Shown here: in pieces, positions 25,853-35,669 of the stretch
How the letters are laid out: each line of letters begins with the position of its first letter
Position numbering within the stretch: the first letter of the stretch is position 1
Assembly: GCA_020746835.1 (NCBI GenBank)
Contig: JAGPNK010000034.1
Location: forward strand, 1 to 64,000
Direction of reading: 5' to 3'
Length of the DNA stretch: 64,000 bases
Source of the DNA: Stachybotrys elegans
Taxonomy: Eukaryota; Ascomycota; Sordariomycetes; Hypocreales; Stachybotryaceae
Made by a program: the position numbers and the translations under genes
The notes under the pieces: model-generated
The model's database searches: none
What the model was told of the DNA's origin: nothing
The model's input: the letters and a program-made list of their open reading frames with translations, nothing else

Positions 25853-27800
25853 TTGCCGAGCTTAACCCTAACGAGTTGTTCATGGGATGAACCTACTTAC
25901 CTTGGCCGGCGGAACCTGGATTCTCTGGACGTTTATCCACTCCCCATCGCACCAGAGTTAAGAAATGGGTTTCCTTTCCGTGGCAGAAAATTCCAACAAA
26001 TTCTTGCAACACCTGGAATTGAATATTGGTATGAGGGCAAGGAGCGTTCCGACACACAATTCTGTATTAGCAAAGAATGCGTGAGTGGGCCATATGGTAG
26101 CATAACATTCTGAATTCTGACTATTCTACAATACAACTTGCAGTTCCTGCCATTTTTGACCATCGTGTCTCAATCACTACAAGCCTGTATATGTCATTCC
26201 ACCCAAATTCAGACTATGCCGACTCACTTGTAGATCCAATGGCTTATGACGATCGAGAAAGCCAACCTTGTCAACGTTGTCGAGGCCGGCCCCCAGCCAA
26301 AGCATGATGCTAGGAAAGCAGACTACGCCGGCTCCCTCCAACAGGGAAAATTCATGACGATAGAACAAGCTGGTATTGTCAAGATCCTCGAAGTCAGTCC
26401 CCCGTTGAGCTTTACCATCAGAAGCATCGAAGATACCTCTGCTACTACATTGGCTTGGAAAGACCTCCGTGTAATTCAGGTAGCGAGATCAGCTTCCTTC
26501 CTATCTGCCGCCGATCCCGAGATTTTCCCGGCTCATCTACATGGTTATCTAGTGTCCGTCTACCGCTGGGGTAGGCCTCCTATCCTCGCCCTTGGAAGCT
26601 CCAAGTCTCAATCAATCTGCTTAGGGGAGCTGGAAGTTGGGCACGTCATGATGACTGCGCGCCCAGAGAACGACTTTGTGCCCCTTAAAAAGCTCGTTCT
26701 CGTTCCCAAAAACAGACAATTGCTGAAAGGTTATGCTAGATTCGCCTCTCGGGCTATCCCAGGTAACTTGTGCCGCTTTACACGTACTCCCATAAGCCTC
26801 GGCAAGCCACTTACCTTTATCTCTAGTGCATTTACCACGCTCTTGTTCCATAGTCCACCTGGTCTGGGCAAGATAAGCACGGGAGGTATTAACCCTATAG
26901 TGATGATGGCAGACAGTGAACAGGTTGTTGACATATCGGCTAGTTACCCTCACTATCTGGATGGGGCGCCCGCTCTACAATATTATCCAGCTACGTCCAG
27001 CTGCAAACAAGGTAGGCTCCTACTAAGTTCAAAGAACATATACGGCATCAAAAGACGCCTCATCAAATTTGGAGCGATTTATCAGCCTTGCCGCTTTCTT
27101 GAAAATGATAACCTTGATCAGGAGTGCCGATGTACTGGCAATAGATGGTCGACCAGCCCTCATGATAACGCGGTGTTCTATGGTAAGGCATCCTTTGAGA
27201 CAAGCCCATCAAACCATGATTGATAGAAAGAACCCCTTTGTTGACTTTTTGTAGCAGTTATTGGTGCCTTGTAACCATAACCAGGACTCTTCATCTTTTC
27301 TACCCCTCGTACGGGATATCTCAACGAATTTTCAATGTCCAAGTTGCATAGCAGCCTCTACTTCCCCCCTCTGACGATGCATGAAGCCAAGAGATTTGGG
27401 AAATGGAGTCATGTAGAGTCACCCTTAATATGAGGAGTCTTTCAGAGAAACGGAAGAGAGCTTACATGCCACTGCAACGATTAATGAAGCAGGAATGGAA
27501 GATTTCATTACCCAACTATGGTATCAAGGTCAATATTTCAATGGTCGGCAGATCAAGAGCATGACGGAGTCGACCTTCTCCCTCGCATTTCTTGAATGAG
27601 AGACCTTGAAAAAAGAAGATAGAGCTGTCTGGACGATAAGGGCGAAGCATTTACACGAGATCACCGATCGTCACACTTCCTTTACGAGATGCATGAGCCA
27701 GGTAAGGGGTGCCAACGATAAAGACTTGGCGCTACTGCTTGGTCTGAGGGACGATGACTTTGACCCGAAGACAACTGTCGTCCGCGGAATGCCTGGGGTG
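25853..27800 (+). pseudogene. Decayed AAA+ ATPase (DUF7025-type fungal family)
   Basis: Several frames on the + strand read in order as parts of one fungal AAA+ ATPase. At 25860-26110 a segment with LDSLDVYPLPIAPELRNGFP, RGRKFQQI and IEYWYEGK resembles the domain preceding the ATPase. At about 26850-26880 SPPGLGK sits where a Walker A motif (GPPGVGKT) is expected, within an otherwise unrecognisable 325-residue frame (26246-27223). At 27550-27790 FNGRQIKSMTESTFSLAFLE, a stop, then HLHEITDRHTSFTRCMSQVR and GANDKDLALLLGLRDDDFDP match the family's C-terminal region. Stops and frame changes separate the parts, and I could not find a clear Walker B or sensor. The C-terminal match is the strongest, the Walker A relic the weakest. 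Composition is normal, so decay was not through RIP saturation. Confidence 0.5.
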
Positions 27801-27910
27801 TCAAACCACACGTCTCAGACTCAATATGGGCACCCAACCCCAATAATGGAGGCAAGCAGATATTCAGGCTTATCCAATGAATCCCATGATTCAGGGTTAA
27901 GGTTTATCTA

Positions 27911-28046
27911 TGTAGGATTTCCCGTTTGTGTGCCTTAATGGGATATAGACCAGTGACTTCAAGGAGGCCCTCTCTAATAATAAAGATAGTATTAGATCAA
28001 TAGATAATAATTGGTAGAAAAATTCGATTTAATTAAGAAAAGCTTG
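27911..28046 (+). repeat. Dispersed repeat, copy 1 (second copy at 41614-41744)
   Basis: It aligns with 41614-41744 over about 135 bp. Almost all differences are T here versus C there, or A here versus G there, plus one short insertion. That is the pattern of light RIP acting on this copy. Confidence 0.8.
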
Positions 28047-28169
28047 ATACTTGTGGTTAAAGTTCATCTATGCTTCCTTGGAGGGCGGAATATATAAATC
28101 CCACTCAGTGGCAATAGCACCATCGTGTAATTAAATCGAGAAAGCACAATTGGTCGATCTAGCAGAAAG

Positions 28170-28750
28170 CACCAGTATCTGTTGAGCTCTCAAGAATGAA
28201 GGGCAAAGTGATCCCGAGATACTCGATACCTATATGCTGGCCATTATTGCAGGGCAACCAGCCGGTAATGTCCAGGCACTTGGTCAGACAGTGCTGGGTG
28301 ATAGTGCCATGAATCAGGCGACCAAGGGCGACTTTGGTGGCCATGGATTGTTCATGACAGGACCTGGCTGTCTCAAGATCCTGCGCTCCATCCTTGCCAA
28401 CTATAGCAAGTTACTAAAGCCAACCACCTTTGAAGCCATGTTCAAGCACCAGCCTACTCCTGCATCTACCGCGTCTCTCAAAGCCGCCGCGCGGTGGCTA
28501 ATATTGCCATTCTTCTGTGTGGGCAGCGGCCTTTAACTCTCGAAGACGCGCAAGGCTGGTATAGTGCTCACACGTTGACTTGGGGCGGCGAATAGACATT
28601 TGGTTGGTTTATCGACCGGAAGAACGACTGTGCGGCGCCGGCGCTGTGCAGACTAGATTTACACCCGGAGTCGTTGCCGAGTTAAAGAAGACTTTTACGC
28701 ATGAATTTTATCGTAAACAAGTGGCTTGGCAGGAGGATCAGGTAACATAG
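28170..28750 (+). pseudogene. C-terminal relic of a serine beta-lactamase-like hydrolase
   Basis: The frame at 28234-28536 contains GDFGGHGLFMTGPGCLKILR and LANYSKLLKPTTFEAMF, the signature of the C-terminal half of the beta-lactamase/transpeptidase-like superfamily (class C, esterase/LovD type). After a frame change, LEDAQGWYSAHTLTWGG, an in-frame TAG, then FGWFIDRKND continue the family's end. Further fragments (ELKK-type, then FYRKQ in another frame) follow to about 28735. The N-terminal half with the catalytic S-x-x-K and Y-x-N motifs was not found upstream, where an AAA+ relic lies instead. The gene is broken by truncation, at least one frameshift and one stop. Confidence 0.7.
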
Positions 28751-29232
28751 ACGCGCCAGTTTACTGAGGGGTTGTCAAGTTTTGGTGAGCTCTTGCTTTG
28801 AATAGAAGCTATGCCTAGATGAGCAAGGGCTCCCGAGCTCGATGATCGAGGAATAAAAAAGCGGAGAGTAGTAGGATCGCTGTAGCTAGGCAGAGTTTGG
28901 GAATGACATATATCTTGTTTGGGTAGTGATCAATGGGCGTCATGACCATTGTGCATCATGGGTAGCCATGGGTATATAAGTCACGGGCGCCAGACATGAC
29001 CAGGATCCAATTTCTTTGTTTCTCTTGCCATCCCTACTTTATTGCGCCATCTGCAACCTGCCAAAGTCCATCCTGTACTGGCTATACAAGAAATCTGCGC
29101 TTCCGTCGTTAAAATGGTATTCCTTTAAACGGATGAAGCTGGGATGGACATTGCTTTGCTCGGGCTCACCTAAACTGGGTGAACCCCACGAATCATTCCA
29201 GTACCAGATACGTGTAATATGAAGCAATCCAT
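28751..29232. other. Intergenic, no supported gene
   Basis: Sequence between the beta-lactamase-like relic and the 3' end of the SRR1-like gene. The short frames here only mirror that gene's 3' flank. Confidence 0.5.
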
Positions 29233-29961
29233 TCATAGACGGGATGATATTTTTAACTCTTGGGGTTGCTTCCAATACAAGGCCGTTGGAAAAGGCCGAT
29301 CCTCCTCCTCCCAGAATCCCTCTCCGCTCACAGCTCGCCGCCTGAACTGCGATACATGCTTCTTCATCATTGCCTCAACATCGCGATACTCGGCTGTGCT
29401 CTTTTCCCACTTTGACTTGAGCGCGTTAAAGTCGTCCATTATGAGCATATGAACGCTGCGCATTTCAAGGAGCAACTTGTACGCCTCCAGGGTAAGAAAA
29501 GGAGTGTAGACCAGGGTACTCTCGTCAATGACTTGTCGGGCCTCTCCAAGATCTTCTGCTGCGGGTGTTTTCAACACTTGAACCCCGAATCTTTGAAGAA
29601 TTGATTCATCCGTTTTTGTAAAGGCCGGGTCTTGGGCATATAATTGTAGTGTCGCTTCGCCATACGCCCGCTTTACCTGGCTAGCGATGGATAGGAAGAT
29701 GACCAGCTGTTTCAAGCGGCGACTCTGGTCTTTAGACCTTGCAGAGAAGCTGCCCAGACCCAGGGAGACGATTTTATTTACACTCGGCCGGCCGGTGAGC
29801 TCAGGCCGAAGTATCTTGTTTAGCGGGTTGGACAGAGAAGATTGTTGATATAAAGACAGTATTTCGTTGAATCTTCTGTAGAACTGTTGTAACTGTTTGG
29901 TGGATCCCCTGGAGGGTGTTGATTGGATGGCAACAGCCTCTAGGTCTGAGATGTAGGGCAT
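29233..29961 (-). CDS. SRR1-like domain protein
   Basis: A single exon of 242 residues from the ATG at 29961; the open frame extends ten codons upstream but begins at TTG. It contains the SRR1 domain (PF07985) hallmarks in order: VSLGLGSFSA (about 66-75), a helix with RRLKQLVIFLSIA, LQLYAQDPAFTKTDESIL (about 107-124), VLKTPAAEDL and a DESTLVYTPFLTLE motif (about 145-160). A divergent end carries LIMDDFNALKSKWE where the domain's ND motif falls. SRR1 was named from a plant regulator of red-light and clock responses, and the yeast homologue is linked to haem metabolism; in filamentous fungi many copies exist without assigned function. It is intact although neighbours on both sides are pseudogenes. 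Confidence 0.8.
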   Translation of the reverse strand: MPYISDLEAVAIQSTPSRGSTKQLQQFYRRFNEILSLYQQSSLSNPLNKILRPELTGRPSVNKIVSLGLGSFSARSKDQSRRLKQLVIFLSIASQVKRAYGEATLQLYAQDPAFTKTDESILQRFGVQVLKTPAAEDLGEARQVIDESTLVYTPFLTLEAYKLLLEMRSVHMLIMDDFNALKSKWEKSTAEYRDVEAMMKKHVSQFRRRAVSGEGFWEEEDRPFPTALYWKQPQELKISSRL

Positions 29962-30600
29962 GGTTAAGCAAAAGACAGCTTCCCAAGGCAATGACTTGAT
30001 TCAGTATTAAGATGAAATGCAGTTTTGTGAAATGCTTGTTTCCCCAGCGAGTCGAAATGATTATGAGTTATTTGAAACGGCATAAGCAGCAGTTTATCTT
30101 GTCCTAATATGTTTTCCCGCTTCTCTATTCATTCTAAAGTCCGGTTGCTTACCCATGAACCACCGAAATGGTCGGCTTAGAAATCCCCTGTTCGGTGGAG
30201 CGGGATTTCTTTTGAACGCAACCTTTCCAATTACAGTCCCCATGACGTCACAATATTGATGCGTTTCTAATCCAGCTCAGTAATCAAAGATAATAACAAA
30301 TCATGGTCAGACCTGCTCCTTGAACCAGCCCTATGTGTACTATCAAAAGCTTATCTTTCAGACCACCTACTAACCGCAGCCCCCCTGACTGTATATACAT
30401 GTTTTTGCCTTTACTTTTGCTGCTGTTGCCACTGCTGCCCTATCATTCTCTGATTTCGGCTACTGGGCGGATCTGACTGCTTCATTGTCTGACTCTCTTT
30501 CAGGTCCTGTAGGCTTTCTCCAACACACAGCAACACCTGACCCACGCCCAGGCGCCGCCAATCTGTGAGGCGCATGGTTCAGCCGACCTTGGACAATATG
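29962..30600. other. Intergenic, no supported gene
   Basis: 5' flank of the SRR1-like gene and 5' side of the MBL-fold relic on the opposite strand. No motif recognised. Confidence 0.5.
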
Positions 30601-30635
30601 CTATCCATCTTGAGCCTTGCGCCATTTGACTAACA

Positions 30636-31135
30636 GACGCAAAACTAAAACCCATCATTGCCTACATCAATGGCGACAGGTCCTGGCTCGTTTCCTTCCC
30701 CGGCCATCCGCTAACCAGGGCACCAGTGGTAACGTCTACTACCACGCAGTGATTGATCCCTGGTTCAGCCAGACGGCGATATTTGGCAGCTCGTTCATCC
30801 TCGAGATGCACTTAGGCCGGCATGCGGGTATACTTGACCGCGCGGCACTCAACTCTGCCATTGCGGAAATAGAGGTGGCATCGGGAAACGCCATGTTGCC
30901 GACTGGCACTGCGCTAACCGTCGACGCCATCTTCGTAATGGATATTGCGGCTGATCATTTGCACCAGTCAAGCCTGCAGTTAACAGCGGCCACTCAGCTT
31001 TTTGCGATACAGTCGGCTGCCAAGACCATCACATTTGAGCAGCACTTTAATAGCGTGGGAAAGCTATCGGACTGCGACCCGAGCAAAACGGCATGGAAGG
31101 ACGCTCATCCTGGGTTGCCGTTACCTCCACAGTGA
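30636..31135 (+). pseudogene. Frameshifted metallo-beta-lactamase-fold protein fragment
   Basis: The first segment (about 30645-30710) reads KLKPIIAYINGDRSWLVSFP. After a frame change the second (about 30726-31130) reads NVYYHAVIDPWFSQTAIFGS, then DAIFVMDIAADHLHQSSLQL, and IQSAAKTITFEQHF. Order and spacing match the start of a fungal MBL-fold family (strand with IDPW, then the HxxxDH metal site, then AAKxI). The metal motif is itself degraded: only the final ADH remains, with Ile at a position where a His is expected. The remaining C-terminal half is not recognisable downstream. No ATG opens the second frame. Confidence 0.6.
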
Positions 31136-33713
31136 CCAGATTGAACAGGTGATCGAGGTAGCAAGGCATCATCTTCTATGGCGTTAGTTGGCCAAGTGAG
31201 AGTAGGAGTGCTCACCTTGACTCCTTTGATCGCGTCTTACATCCCAAGGGCACAGCGGAAAGCCCTGACCCAATACCTTGCATTCGGATGCGTTCGAGGT
31301 TAACATGACGACTGCCTTGGTGTCTCACCTTGTTCGACAAGGCGAATGTAATGAAGGCGATATTGCAGCATTTTATATGGGACAGCTCCAGAAGTTGCGA
31401 CGCCGCATGGAATCCATATTTGAGATTTCCTTGGGCGATCGGGACATTGAGAACCTTGCGAGGATGACAGAATAAAGGCGGCAAAGAACAAGCTGCTCTT
31501 AGTGCGACCACTTCTGGCTCTACCAAACTCAATTCCCCAGATGATTTGATGCAATCTGCGCGGCGCCATGCCACAGACACACAGGCTTTGAGGAATCCCT
31601 CAACCAACAGCCTAAGGAAGTATGCGCCGCTGTGACCTGGGAATTCTTGGGACAGGTCATTGGTATAAATGTGGAAGTGGCTACCCGTTTACTTTTGATG
31701 AATGCGGAAAGATCATGTAGCTCGCCTGTTGGCCAGAGTGCAGGGCCGCGGTAGGTGGACTGAAGAGCTTGCAAGAGACGTGGGTGACTTGGAGATCTAG
31801 TTGGGAAATACCGAAGGTTATATGTGATTAACAGGACGGCGTGTGCGATCTCTATGTAGATGAGCTGTATAGTTACAAAGAGCCAAACATGGATCTCAGG
31901 TTGCGTGGGTGTCACTGGAGCTTTGAACAAGAGGCCAAATGACCGAGAGCGACCTCCTGTATAAGAGAAGTCTCTTTATGTAGCAACTAAAGTTCAGGGT
32001 AGTCAACTAGTTAGCCAATCGTCCATATCACAATTCTGAATAGTTAAGTTAGGCAGAAATGTAGTCAAGGGTAATCTGGTGTAATAAGAGATCATTCCCG
32101 GTAAATGGACATACCATTTGCCAGAAAGTCATACTACCAACTAAAAGGAGTACCTAGGGGTGGAAGCCTAAAGATTGTATTGTGAAGGTTTACTGTCTAC
32201 GAGGATAATCCTGCAATCTAGAGATTATTATCTCTAATCAACTTTGCACTGCTGCCAGCCAGTCATTGAAGCCACAACGAGGTGGTTGTCACTTCGCAAT
32301 GTTACCCATACCCCGAGTTTACGCCTCCTGCAGTTCTCATAGGCACTACTGACGGCCTTGTGATTTCTGACCAGCGGCATTGACAGTGGAAGGGGTAGCG
32401 GGGCAGGAGTGGGCGTTTCATCCCAGAACATGAAGACGACAAACAGAGACTGGGGACGGGTGTCGGGGGTGGGGATGCAAGCGCGGTGTGGAGGAAATGT
32501 TTGGGTCTTTGTTGAGATCCGATCTCCCGGCTGGTCACCTGGTGGAGAAGAGGACGAATGTAATCCGGTTTAATTGGGCACTGGTCCTGAACACGTAGGC
32601 AGGGTTTTTTGCATGGGCCTATTCCAGCGTGATGTGAAGCTCGGTCTAGGTGGGGGACAAGACAATTCCGGCGCGGCAGACGGAGAAGCTGCAATTTGCG
32701 TCTGAATTCGGGATATTAGGATAGCCTACTACTGTAGCAAGGACAAGCCTGGGCCTTTGTTACCTCAGAGCCCTTTTTAACTACGCTGCAAAGTTAAACG
32801 CAATAGGAATGCAAACCAGTATTCTCTCTGGGCCTATGGATTAGCATCATTATAATCTCATGTGAGCCATGGCTTGCTCAGATACTATGGTGTACTGTAT
32901 TAACGCCGTATATACATAGACAACTCAGTTATAGCTATGATAGCATCAGGCTCTCAGGGTGCCATTATTCTCTATCAGATGTCTAAGTGGGATCTATGAA
33001 TGATGGAAAGGAAAATAAAACAGAGAAAACAAGTAGATAGACCACTTGACCATAAGGGAGCTTCCCCCAAATTGACTCTGAACTTGCAATGTTGAAGATG
33101 GGCTTCTTTAGACATAGGGCATCTTGAACCCCTCCCGAGGGTAAAAGAGGAAGAAAAAAACCCAAGCAAGAACGCAGACGCAGAGAAGCATGGCCACTTC
33201 ACCTTCCGGTTTCCACGATGGCTACAAGCTAGACCGGAGGGAACCAGCCCGCCGCTAATCGCATCTGGCAAAAAGACTTTGCGTTGGCACTGGCAAGATC
33301 CCACCAAGGGAAAACCTCTGGCCGTGGTTTGTTCCCCGGGTTCTGACCCATGGGAAGCGGGGGCTGCGTTATTAGTGGCGCGCATAACGGCATTGATCTC
33401 CATGGACTTGGCACCAACTCCTGTAAATGGTGCTCCCGGAACCTGGGACGCCGCTGACCAGGGGTCCCCTTGCTTCCACGAAATGACTAGAGTAGGGAAA
33501 ATAATGCTGCTGATGGGTCCTTGAGAAGCTGTCCAGGTTACTGTGGTGCCAAGAAAAGAGAAAAGCTCCTATTGCAGAAGCTTTGAAAGTATATTAGGGG
33601 TCCGTCTTGGCTCAATGCGCGCTCACCCAATCCTTGGCAGAACTTGCCTCTGCATTGTCTTTCGTGCTTGCGGGCCCTCTTTGTTAAGTGGTCGCTTCAG
33701 TTCCTCGGAAAAG
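31136..33713. other. Long intergenic stretch, only unassignable frames
   Basis: About 2.6 kb without a supportable gene. A 65-codon frame at 31278-31475 (no ATG start) and minus-strand frames at 32234-32694 and 32975-33417 show no reliable domain. The last ~300 bp are the 5' region of the GH62 gene; the GH62 frame is open upstream to 33543, but the signal peptide fixes the start at 33714. Confidence 0.5.
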
Positions 33714-34892
33714 ATGAAATCCGTCGTCACTTTCTTGGCCCTGGCCTCGAGTGTCGTGGCGCAATGCGACTTGCCCTCGAGCCCTCGCTGGGCTGACTAT
33801 GGCGCCCCCCTTGCACAGCCCAAGAACGGCTGGACCTCGCTGAAGGATTTCACCATTGCGCCCTACAATGGGGGCCACCTGGTGTATGCCTCAAAGGTTC
33901 AGAGCGGCTCGTACGGCTCCATGAACTTTGGCGTTTTTAGCGACTTCAAAGATATGGCATCCGTGAGCCAGACCGCTATGAACTCAGGCACTGTAGCGCC
34001 AACCCTCTTCTATTTTGCTCCCAAGGACGTTTGGGTCCTTGCTTATCAATGGGGACCGACAGCCTTTAGCTATAGGACATCCAAGAACCCAACCGACCCG
34101 AACGGCTGGGGCTCTGCGCAGCCTCTCTTCTCTGGCTCTATCGCAGATGCAACCTATGGGCCTATCGACCAAACTGTTATCGGCGATGATACCACCATGT
34201 ACCTGTTCTTTTGTGGCGATAATGGGAGAATCTACCGCTCAAGCATGCCAATTGGTAACTTTCCTGGCAACTTTGGTACCAGCTCGCAGATTATTCTGCA
34301 GGATACCGCGCAGAATCTTTTCGAGGCCGTGCAGGTTTATAAGTTGAAGGGGCTTCAGAAGTACTTGATGATTGTCGAGGCTCAGAACAATGGCGGCCGG
34401 TACTTCAGGTCCTTTACGGCGACAAATCTGGGCGGATCGTGGACGGCGACTTCTGGTCTATTTGACAGGCCCTTCGCCGGCAAGGCCAACACCAACCCAG
34501 CCCCAACCTGGACCAATGACATTAGCCATGGGGAGCTTATCCGCAGCAAGAACGATCAGACTTTTGAGATTGACGTTTGCAACCTTAAGCTACTCTACCA
34601 AGGCCGTAACCCCAACGCCAACACTGACTACAACAACCTGCCATACCGGCCTGGTCTCCTCACTCTGCAAAACCCGAGCGGCTCGCCTGGGTCCGGACCG
34701 AGCACGACGGCGGCGCCGCCCACAACAGTCACAACTGCGACCAGACCGCCTACGAGCACCACTACCAGCGGCGGTGGCGGCGCTTGCGCCAAATTGTACG
34801 AGCAGTGTGGCGGCTCGGGCTTCACCGGGCCTACATGCTGTTCCCAGGGCACCTGCAAATTCAGCAACGATTGGTACTCGCAATGTCTGTAA
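33714..34892 (+). CDS. Secreted GH62 alpha-L-arabinofuranosidase with CBM1
   Basis: 392 residues, single exon. The start is the ATG at 33714 because it gives a canonical signal peptide ([16 protein letters not shown], cleavage near 17); the frame upstream is open but lacks such a signal. The catalytic GH62 five-bladed propeller spans about 25-325, with [17 protein letters not shown] near the start, [20 protein letters not shown] in the middle and [10 protein letters not shown], which carries the probable catalytic Glu. A Ser/Thr/Pro/Gly linker (about 325-355) leads to a C-terminal CBM1 (last 36 residues) with the four conserved cysteines, EQCGG, GPTCC and WYSQCL. GH62 enzymes release L-arabinose side chains from arabinoxylan and arabinan; CBM1 binds cellulose. 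The protein acts outside the cell on plant cell wall. All motifs are intact. Confidence 0.93.
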   Translation: MKSVVTFLALASSVVAQCDLPSSPRWADYGAPLAQPKNGWTSLKDFTIAPYNGGHLVYASKVQSGSYGSMNFGVFSDFKDMASVSQTAMNSGTVAPTLFYFAPKDVWVLAYQWGPTAFSYRTSKNPTDPNGWGSAQPLFSGSIADATYGPIDQTVIGDDTTMYLFFCGDNGRIYRSSMPIGNFPGNFGTSSQIILQDTAQNLFEAVQVYKLKGLQKYLMIVEAQNNGGRYFRSFTATNLGGSWTATSGLFDRPFAGKANTNPAPTWTNDISHGELIRSKNDQTFEIDVCNLKLLYQGRNPNANTDYNNLPYRPGLLTLQNPSGSPGSGPSTTAAPPTTVTTATRPPTSTTTSGGGGACAKLYEQCGGSGFTGPTCCSQGTCKFSNDWYSQCL

Positions 34893-35669
34893 GTCGGGTT
34901 GAGCGGAAGAAGGGGAAGGCAATGTGAAAGGCATGTATATGTATATCATACACGTGCTGTGATACTTTCTTGATTATATGAATATTCATCTATAGTTCTT
35001 GCATCTTGGGAATCAGAATGTGTCCACGCTTCTAGAGTGGTTTTAGCTACTGTCTGCATACGGGACGCTCGATGAAGTACTCGCAGAAGACGGTGATGCG
35101 ACTCATTTGGGCCCTCTGTGTTGTCTTAAATCACGATTAGACGCAATGATGTCACTGGCCTTGTTACATTGGAATTGACATCCAGATTTTTAAGATTGAG
35201 ACATACTGGTTTGAGTGCACAAGACCACATCTAGGCATCTTGATAGAGGACTCAAGCGGCCCGTCTACTTACAGGCTTGCATCCTGGAATGGCCATGGTA
35301 ACTCCCTCCTTTTAAGCAGCTATGGAGCGTATCATCCTGGAGAAACGATCTACGTTCTATCCTTAGAACTGAGCGTTTACTGCCTTTAACTGAGCCAGAC
35401 TAATCCAGGGGTAAGCTCCACTGAGCCTAACTGAGCCTACGGTAAAAGAAAACCACAGCGTCTTGGATGATCCCAGTTCACGACATCCAAGGAATCCTGC
35501 ATTTTCACTGAGACTCGAACCTAAAAAGCGCTCAGTATCTAGAGCTTCACTGAATCACTGTCTTTAGAGATGGTAGGTCAATCCCACGATGAAAAACACT
35601 GTAAACTCTAACACAAGCCCAGGCATTCAAGTTATAAATGAAGATTTATTTATGCTCTGCCCGCAGGGA
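34893..35669. other. Intergenic between two convergent genes
   Basis: 3' flanks of the GH62 gene and of the first CorA-like gene, which converge here. Nothing else recognised. Confidence 0.5.

Noticed and set aside
30617..30930. Treating the MBL-fold fragment as an intact 172-residue gene
   Set aside because: It begins at TTG, and the conserved N-terminal strand lies in another frame just upstream, so it is a frameshifted pseudogene.
32234..32431. YENCRRRKLG on the minus strand, like the start of a Zn2Cys6 cluster
   Set aside because: Only one of the expected six cysteines is present and no second half follows; probably chance.
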